Source of the DNA: DASSJM01 sp036280655
Lineage (GTDB): Bacteria; Actinomycetota; UBA4738; HRBIN12
NCBI GenBank assembly: GCA_036280655.1
Contig: DASUQI010000007.1
Coordinates: 29,117-93,116, forward strand
Length of the DNA stretch: 64,000 bases
Reading direction: 5' to 3'
The first letter of the stretch is position 1. Each line of letters opens with the position of its first letter. The notes beneath the pieces are model-generated. The model was given only the letters and a program-made list of their open reading frames with translations, ran no database searches and was not told the DNA's origin. A program made the translations under genes and the position numbers. Of this stretch, positions 59,283 through 64,000 are shown one piece after another.

Positions 59283-61901
59283 TTAAGGAGCGGGTGCCTC
59301 GTCCCCCACCGGCGAGGAACTCGGTTCGCTCCGCAGCGTGAGCTCGTCCCCGTCCGCGTCGACGACCACCGTCTCGCCCTCGCGGATCTCTCCCGACAGC
59401 AGCCGGAGCGCGAGCGGGTCCTGCACCTCTCGTTGGATCAGCCGCTTGAGCGGTCGGGCGCCGAACGCCGCGTCGTAGCCGCGCCGCGCGAGCGCCTCGC
59501 GAGCCGGATCGGTCACCTCGAGCCCGAGGCTCCGATCGCGCAGGCGGCGGGCGAGCAGGTCGAGCTGCAGGTCGACGATCGCGCGCACCTCGCCCGGCCC
59601 GAGCGGATCGAACACCACGATCTCGTCGATCCGGTTCACGAACTCGGGACGGAAGAACGCGCGAACGTCGTCGAGGATCGCGGCGCGTCGCTTCTCCGCC
59701 GAGACCCCGGCGTCCTGGTAGATCGCGCCGCCGAGGTTCGACGTCATGATCACGATCGTGTTGCGGAAGTCGACGGTGCGGCCGTGCCCGTCGGTCAGCC
59801 TGCCGTCCTCGAGCAGCTGCAGCAGGATGTTGAACACGTCGGTGTGCGCCTTCTCCATCTCGTCGAGCAGCAGGACCGAGTAGGGCCGGCGCCGCACGGC
59901 CTCAGTGAGCTGGCCACCCTCCTCGAAGCCCACGTAACCGGGAGGCGCACCGACGAGCCGCGAGACCGTGTGCCGCTCCTGGTACTCGCTCATGTCGACG
60001 CGGACGATCGCCCGCTCGTCGTCGAACAGGTACTCGGCCAGGGCACGGGCGAGCTCGGTCTTGCCGACGCCGGTCGGCCCGAGGAACAGGAACGAGCCGA
60101 TCGGGCGGTTCGGGTCCGAGAGGCCGGCACGCGCGCGGCGGATGGCGTTCGCGACCGCCTCGACGGCCTCGTCTTGCCCGACGACGCGCCGGTGCAGCGC
60201 CTCCTCGAGGTGGACGAGCTTGGCCATCTCGCCCTCCATGAGGCGCGAGACCGGGATCCCGGTCCACGTCGCCACGACCTGCGCGACGTCCTCCTCGGTC
60301 ACCTCCTCGTTCAGCATCCGCTGCTCGCGCTGCACCTCTTCCAGTGCGGCGTTCTGCTCCTCCAGCTCCTTGTCGAGCTGGACGAGCGTCCCGAACCGCA
60401 GCTCGGCCGCGCGCTCGAGCTCGCCGGCGCGCTCGGCGCGCTCGAACTCGCCGCGCGCCGTCTCGATCTCCGACTTCAGCGTGCGGATCCGGTCGATCTG
60501 CTCCTTCTCCTGCTCCCAGTGCGCCCGCATCGCGCCCGAGCGCTCGCGCAGGTCGGCGAGCTCCTGTTCCAGTCGCTCGAGCCGCTCCTTCGAGGCCGGG
60601 TCCGTCTCCTTGCGCAGCGCCGCCCGCTCGATCTCCAGCTGCGTAAGCCGCCGCTCGACCTCGTCGATCTCGATCGGCACCGAATCGATCTCGATCCGGA
60701 GCCGGCTCGCCGCCTCGTCGACCAGGTCGATCGCCTTGTCCGGCAGGAACCGCCCGCTCACGTAGCGGTCCGAGAGCACCGCGGCGGCGACGAGCGCGGG
60801 ATCCTGGATCCGGACGCCATGGTGCACCTCGTAGCGCTCCTTCAGCCCTCGCAGGATCGCGATCGCGTCCTCGACGCTCGGCTCGCCGACCAGGACAGGC
60901 TGGAACCGGCGCTCGAGCGCTGGGTCCTTCTCGATGTGGTCGCGGTACTCGTCGAGCGTGGTCGCCCCGATCGCACGGAGCTCGCCGCGCGCGAGCATCG
61001 GCTTCAGCATGTTGCCGGCGTCCACGGCTCCCTCCGCCGCTCCGGCGCCGACGATCGTGTGCAGCTCGTCGATGAACGTGACGATCTGGCCCTCGGACTC
61101 GGCGATCTCCTGCAGGACCGCCTTGAAGCGCTCCTCGAACTCGCCGCGGTACTTCGACCCGGCGACCATCGCGCCGAGGTCGAGCGCCACCACCCGCTTG
61201 TCGGCGAGCGACCCGGGCACGTCGCCGGACACGATCCGCTGCGCGAGCCCCTCCACGATCGCGGTCTTGCCGACGCCGGGCTCCCCGATCAGGACGGGGT
61301 TGTTCTTCGTGCGGCGCGAGAGCACCTGCACCACGCGCCGGATCTCGTCGTCGCGGCCGATCACTGGGTCGAGCTTGCCCCGGCGCGCGAGATCGGTGAG
61401 GTCTCGCCCGTACCGCTCGAGCAGCCGGACCTTGTCCTCCGGGTTCTGGTCGGTCACCCGCTGGCGTCCCCGTACCTGCGCGAGCGTCGCGAGCACCCCG
61501 TCGCGATCCAGCCCCGCCTCCCGCAGGATCCGGGCGGCCTGCGAGCCCCCCTCGAGCATCGCGAGGAGGAGGTGCTCGGTCGATACGTAGTCGTCGCCCA
61601 GCGCCTCGGCCTCGCGGAACCCGGCGTCCAGCACGTTCGCGAGGGCGGGGCCGACGCGCGCGTCGCCCGCCTGCGCGTACACTTTCGGCATAAGGTCGAG
61701 CGCGGTGTCCGTCTGATCGCGCAGGACCTTCGGCGCCACGCCGAGACCGTGGAGCAGCGCGAAGACGATCCCCTCGGGATCGCCGAGCAGCGCGACGAGC
61801 AGATGCTCGGGCTCGATCGCCTGGTGGTTGCGCGCGAGGGCCTGCTGGCGCGCGCCCTCGAGCGCCGCCTGCGATCGCATCGTCAGCTTGTTCGGGTCCA
61901 T
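59283..61901 (-). CDS. clpB: ATP-dependent disaggregase ClpB
   Basis: This 872-residue Hsp100 protein has an N-terminal Clp domain, first AAA domain with Walker A GEPGVGKT (206-213), a long coiled-coil middle domain (about 405-535, rich in Glu/Arg), second AAA with GPTGVGKT and the sensor region, and a C-terminal domain. The middle domain separates it from ClpC. It rescues aggregated proteins with DnaK. It lies 7 nt after hspR, in the order dnaJ-hspR-clpB. Confidence 0.97.
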   Translation of the reverse strand: MDPNKLTMRSQAALEGARQQALARNHQAIEPEHLLVALLGDPEGIVFALLHGLGVAPKVLRDQTDTALDLMPKVYAQAGDARVGPALANVLDAGFREAEALGDDYVSTEHLLLAMLEGGSQAARILREAGLDRDGVLATLAQVRGRQRVTDQNPEDKVRLLERYGRDLTDLARRGKLDPVIGRDDEIRRVVQVLSRRTKNNPVLIGEPGVGKTAIVEGLAQRIVSGDVPGSLADKRVVALDLGAMVAGSKYRGEFEERFKAVLQEIAESEGQIVTFIDELHTIVGAGAAEGAVDAGNMLKPMLARGELRAIGATTLDEYRDHIEKDPALERRFQPVLVGEPSVEDAIAILRGLKERYEVHHGVRIQDPALVAAAVLSDRYVSGRFLPDKAIDLVDEAASRLRIEIDSVPIEIDEVERRLTQLEIERAALRKETDPASKERLERLEQELADLRERSGAMRAHWEQEKEQIDRIRTLKSEIETARGEFERAERAGELERAAELRFGTLVQLDKELEEQNAALEEVQREQRMLNEEVTEEDVAQVVATWTGIPVSRLMEGEMAKLVHLEEALHRRVVGQDEAVEAVANAIRRARAGLSDPNRPIGSFLFLGPTGVGKTELARALAEYLFDDERAIVRVDMSEYQERHTVSRLVGAPPGYVGFEEGGQLTEAVRRRPYSVLLLDEMEKAHTDVFNILLQLLEDGRLTDGHGRTVDFRNTIVIMTSNLGGAIYQDAGVSAEKRRAAILDDVRAFFRPEFVNRIDEIVVFDPLGPGEVRAIVDLQLDLLARRLRDRSLGLEVTDPAREALARRGYDAAFGARPLKRLIQREVQDPLALRLLSGEIREGETVVVDADGDELTLRSEPSSSPVGDEAPAP

Positions 61902-61908
61902 CCGTGCC

Positions 61909-62328
61909 TCATCCGGTCTCGGTCGGGTCCTCGTCCCACGCGAAGCTCAGCAGGCTCCGCAGCGGGAGGATCTCGGTTCCGGGGGCCGCGGCCTTCACCC
62001 GGTCGAGCAGCTCGCGCTCGAGCTCCTCGGTGCGCCTGCGCATCTCGGCCAGCTGCTCACGCATGTCGATGAACAGCTTCACGCCGGCGAGGCTCACCCC
62101 CTCGCGCTGCGTGAGCTCCTGGATCATCCGGATGCGCTCGATGTCGCGCTCCGAGTAGCGCCGCGTGTTCCCCGACGTCCGTTCGGGCGCCAACAAGCCG
62201 CGACGCTCGTACATCCTGAGGGTCTGCGGATGCACGCCCGAGAGCTCCGCCGCGACGCTGATGATGTACACGGCCCGTTCATCCGTCGGCCGCGGCGTCC
62301 GGCGCCGTCGATGGTCCCGCTCGGTCAT
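61909..62328 (-). CDS. hspR: HspR, heat-shock repressor (MerR family)
   Basis: This 139-residue protein has a MerR winged helix: YIISVAAELSGVHPQTLRMY, ERRGLLAPERTSGNTRRYSE and IERIRMIQEL, followed by a coiled-coil helix and a C-terminal tail. HspR represses the dnaK operon and clpB through HAIR elements, with DnaK as co-repressor. The start overlaps the dnaJ stop by 4 nt (ATGA). No HAIR element lies in the window; the dnaK promoter is outside it. Confidence 0.94.
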   Translation of the reverse strand: MTERDHRRRRTPRPTDERAVYIISVAAELSGVHPQTLRMYERRGLLAPERTSGNTRRYSERDIERIRMIQELTQREGVSLAGVKLFIDMREQLAEMRRRTEELERELLDRVKAAAPGTEILPLRSLLSFAWDEDPTETG

Positions 62329-63473
62329 GCCTCCACCCCCAGCCGCTTCCGCGGCGACTCGTCCTCAACGTCACGGAGCTGCTTCAGCAGCTCCTTCTCC
62401 TGCTTCGAGAGCTTGCGTGGCACCTCGACGTGCACGGTGACGAGGAGGTCCCCGTGGCCGCCTCGCCGCGGCGCGCCCTTGCCCTTCAGCCGGAACGTCC
62501 TGCCGTTCTGCGTGCCGGCTGGCACCTTCATCGTCACCGGTCCGTTCAGCGTGGGCACCCGCACGTTCGAGCCGAGCGCCGCCTCCGCGTAGGTGAGCGG
62601 CAGCTCGAGGAGGAGGTCGTTCCCGCTCCGGCCGAAGATCGCATGCGGCTGGACGCGGACTCGGACGTACAGGTCGCCGGCCTGGCCACCCGCGGGCCCG
62701 GGCTCGCCCCGTCCGGCGAGGCGGATCTGGGCGCCGTCCTTCACGCCGGCCGGGATCTTGACCTGGAAGCTCCGAGCGCGGCGCTGCGTTCCCGATCCCC
62801 GGCACGTCGGGCACGGCGTCTCGACAACGCGACCCGAACCGTGACAACGGGGGCAGGTCTGGGCCATCTGGAACGGTCCCTGGTTCACCGCGATCGCGCC
62901 GGTCCCGCCACACTGCGGGCAGTCGATGGGGTTCGTGCCCGGCGCGGCGCCCGAGCCGTGGCACGTCTCGCACGGCGCCGGACCCTGGATCCGCACGCCG
63001 GTCGTGGTGCCGGCCATCGACTCGTCGAAGGAGACGCGCACCTCGGTCTCGAGGTCGGCGCCCCGGGCCGGCTGCGTCCGCGCCCGCCGCCCAGCTCCGC
63101 CGAACAGGCCGCCGAACAGGTCCCCGAGGTCGCCCAGGTCCTCGAAGCGCACGCGCCCCCCGCCCGGGAAGCCACCGCCGGGGGAACCGCCGCCGCCGCC
63201 CGGGAAGCCGCCGGCGCCGAACCCCGACGCCGCCATGTCCCGAACCTGGTCGTATTGCTTCCGCTTCTCCTCGTCGCCGATGACGTCGTAGGCGGCGGAG
63301 ATCTCCTTGAACCGGGTCTCGGCGGCCTCGTTGCCCGGGTTGGCGTCGGGGTGGTGCTGCTGGGCGAGCTTGCGGTACGCCTTCTTGATCTCGGCGGCGG
63401 TGGCGTTCTTGGGAACGGCGAGCACCTGGTAGTAGTCCTTCTCGAACCACTCCCGCTTCACGTCGCCGTTCAC
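62325..63473 (-). CDS. dnaJ: Chaperone DnaJ
   Basis: This 382-residue type-I J protein has a J domain with HPD at 41-43, a Gly/Phe-rich region, a zinc-finger region with four CxxCxGxG repeats (CETCHGSG, CPQCGGTG, CPRCHGSG, CPTCRGSG) and a C-terminal substrate domain. It stimulates DnaK ATPase. The GTG start at 63473 is 10 nt after the grpE stop; a second GTG at 63461 would shorten it by 4 residues. Confidence 0.96.
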   Translation of the reverse strand: MNGDVKREWFEKDYYQVLAVPKNATAAEIKKAYRKLAQQHHPDANPGNEAAETRFKEISAAYDVIGDEEKRKQYDQVRDMAASGFGAGGFPGGGGGSPGGGFPGGGRVRFEDLGDLGDLFGGLFGGAGRRARTQPARGADLETEVRVSFDESMAGTTTGVRIQGPAPCETCHGSGAAPGTNPIDCPQCGGTGAIAVNQGPFQMAQTCPRCHGSGRVVETPCPTCRGSGTQRRARSFQVKIPAGVKDGAQIRLAGRGEPGPAGGQAGDLYVRVRVQPHAIFGRSGNDLLLELPLTYAEAALGSNVRVPTLNGPVTMKVPAGTQNGRTFRLKGKGAPRRGGHGDLLVTVHVEVPRKLSKQEKELLKQLRDVEDESPRKRLGVEA

Positions 63474-63483
63474 GGCGACCGCC

Positions 63484-64000
63484 TCAGTTCCGCTCGACGC
63501 GGACGCTCGCGGGGCGGATCACCGTGCCGCGCAGCCGGTAGCCCTGCCGGAAGACCTCGGCGACCTTCGGCTCGCCCTCGCCCTCGCCCGTCTGCATCAT
63601 CGCCTCGTGCTCCTGCGGGTCGAACGGTTCCCCCTCGGCCTCGATACGCTCGAGCCCCTCGGCGCGCAGCGTCTCGGCGAGCTTGGCGTAGACGAGCTCG
63701 ACGCCCTTACGGAACGCCTCGAAGTCCGGCTGCCGCTCGGCGGCGATGAGCGCGAGGTCGAACTCGTCCACGACCTCCAGGAGCTGCTGCACGAACCGCT
63801 GCAGCTCCGCGTCGACGAGGCGCTCCTGGGACCGCGTCATGCGCTTGCGGTAGTTCTCGAACTCCGCCTGGAGTCGCTGCAGGTGATCGCGATACTCCGC
63901 GACCTCGGCCTTCGCCCGCGAGAGCTCGTCGGCCGGCGGCGCGTTCGAGGCAGACCCGGCCGAGGCGCCGACCGCCCCGGCCGGCGCCGGAGCCGACGAC
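63484..64000 (-). CDS. grpE: Nucleotide exchange factor GrpE, 5' end beyond the window
   Basis: The 172 visible residues cover an Ala/Pro-rich N-terminal tail (APAPAGAVGASAGSASNAPP), the long coiled coil (ELSRAKAEVAEYRDHLQRLQ, FENYRKRM) and the beta-domain end (GEPFDPQEHEAMMQTGEG, VRQGYRLRGTVIRPASVRV-like VFRQGYRLRGTVIRPA). GrpE exchanges ADP on DnaK. The start codon is outside the window, so a shorter internal ATG must not be taken as the true start. dnaK is expected just upstream. Confidence 0.94.
   Translation of the reverse strand, partial: SSAPAPAGAVGASAGSASNAPPADELSRAKAEVAEYRDHLQRLQAEFENYRKRMTRSQERLVDAELQRFVQQLLEVVDEFDLALIAAERQPDFEAFRKGVELVYAKLAETLRAEGLERIEAEGEPFDPQEHEAMMQTGEGEGEPKVAEVFRQGYRLRGTVIRPASVRVERN

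Noticed and set aside
61902..63483. HAIR element (CTTGAGT-N7-ACTCAAG) for HspR within the dnaJ-hspR-clpB stretch
   Set aside because: No match was found; the genes overlap or are separated by at most 10 nt, so the operator is expected upstream of dnaK outside the window.

Overview
The window is about 70% G+C and reads as chromosomal DNA of a member of the Actinomycetota. The evidence for the phylum is a mycothiol glycosyltransferase (mshA), a GlnR nitrogen regulator beside glnA, glnE with a second type-I glutamine synthetase, a grpE-dnaJ-hspR-clpB heat-shock block, and many start codons sitting 6 nt behind a -10 hexamer, as in leaderless transcripts. I see no phage, IS element, CRISPR array or plasmid gene. 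Several families (split cyclase/ATPase/TPR protein, RsiG-like protein, unusual PurE) suggest a deep-branching or uncultured lineage rather than Streptomyces or Mycobacterium, but genus cannot be read from this sequence.

Layout. 1-5643 (minus): a tight catabolic operon of aldehyde dehydrogenase, class-III aminotransferase, VOC protein, two CoA-transferase subunits and an S51 peptidase. 5784-8262: an FAH-fold protein, proC with a tiny basic protein overlapping its end, and a TetR regulator. 8281-8593: a promoter, a highly structured segment and a terminator-like end, proposed as an uncharacterised RNA gene. 8745-14376: mshA, an asparaginase, an HD-GYP c-di-GMP phosphodiesterase, an RsiG-like anti-sigma protein, a secreted M23 peptidase and a small membrane protein. 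14373-17603: divergent sulfate assimilation genes (sat, cysH), a lipid kinase and a MoaD/ThiS-like protein. 17649-26396: nitrogen assimilation (glnR, glnA, glnE, glnA2) with GlnR-type half-site arrays before both synthetase genes. 26556-38806: a secreted DUF11 protein, a large sAC-like cyclase, nadE, a TetR/cupin pair, a receptor Ser/Thr kinase and four tRNAs (Lys, Glu, Asp, Phe).

38859-43478: 2-oxoacid dehydrogenase E1alpha, E1beta and E2 (no E3), a small protein, an inositol-monophosphatase-like protein apparently started at CTG, and a lone receiver domain. 43644-54547 (minus): a ten-gene purine operon, purA-D-E-B-C-S-Q-L-F-M, in which eight of nine junctions are exact 4-nt stop/start overlaps; dodecin, an aldolase-like and a metallo-beta-lactamase-fold gene lie directly upstream. 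56384-59249: an MFS transporter, LemA and a membrane-anchored protein of unknown function. 59283-64000 (minus): clpB, hspR, dnaJ and the 3' part of grpE, cut by the window end.

How the genes work together. GlnR probably controls glnA and glnA2, while GlnE adenylylates GlnA at Tyr404. Sat and CysH give assimilatory sulfate reduction and MshA starts mycothiol synthesis. HD-GYP and the RsiG-like protein suggest a c-di-GMP control point. The main oddities are a PurE homologue lacking its catalytic histidine, a FAH-fold protein lacking metal-binding glutamates, two probable non-standard start codons (ACG, CTG), a tRNA-Asp with A at position 54, and the unassigned RNA candidate at 8281-8558.
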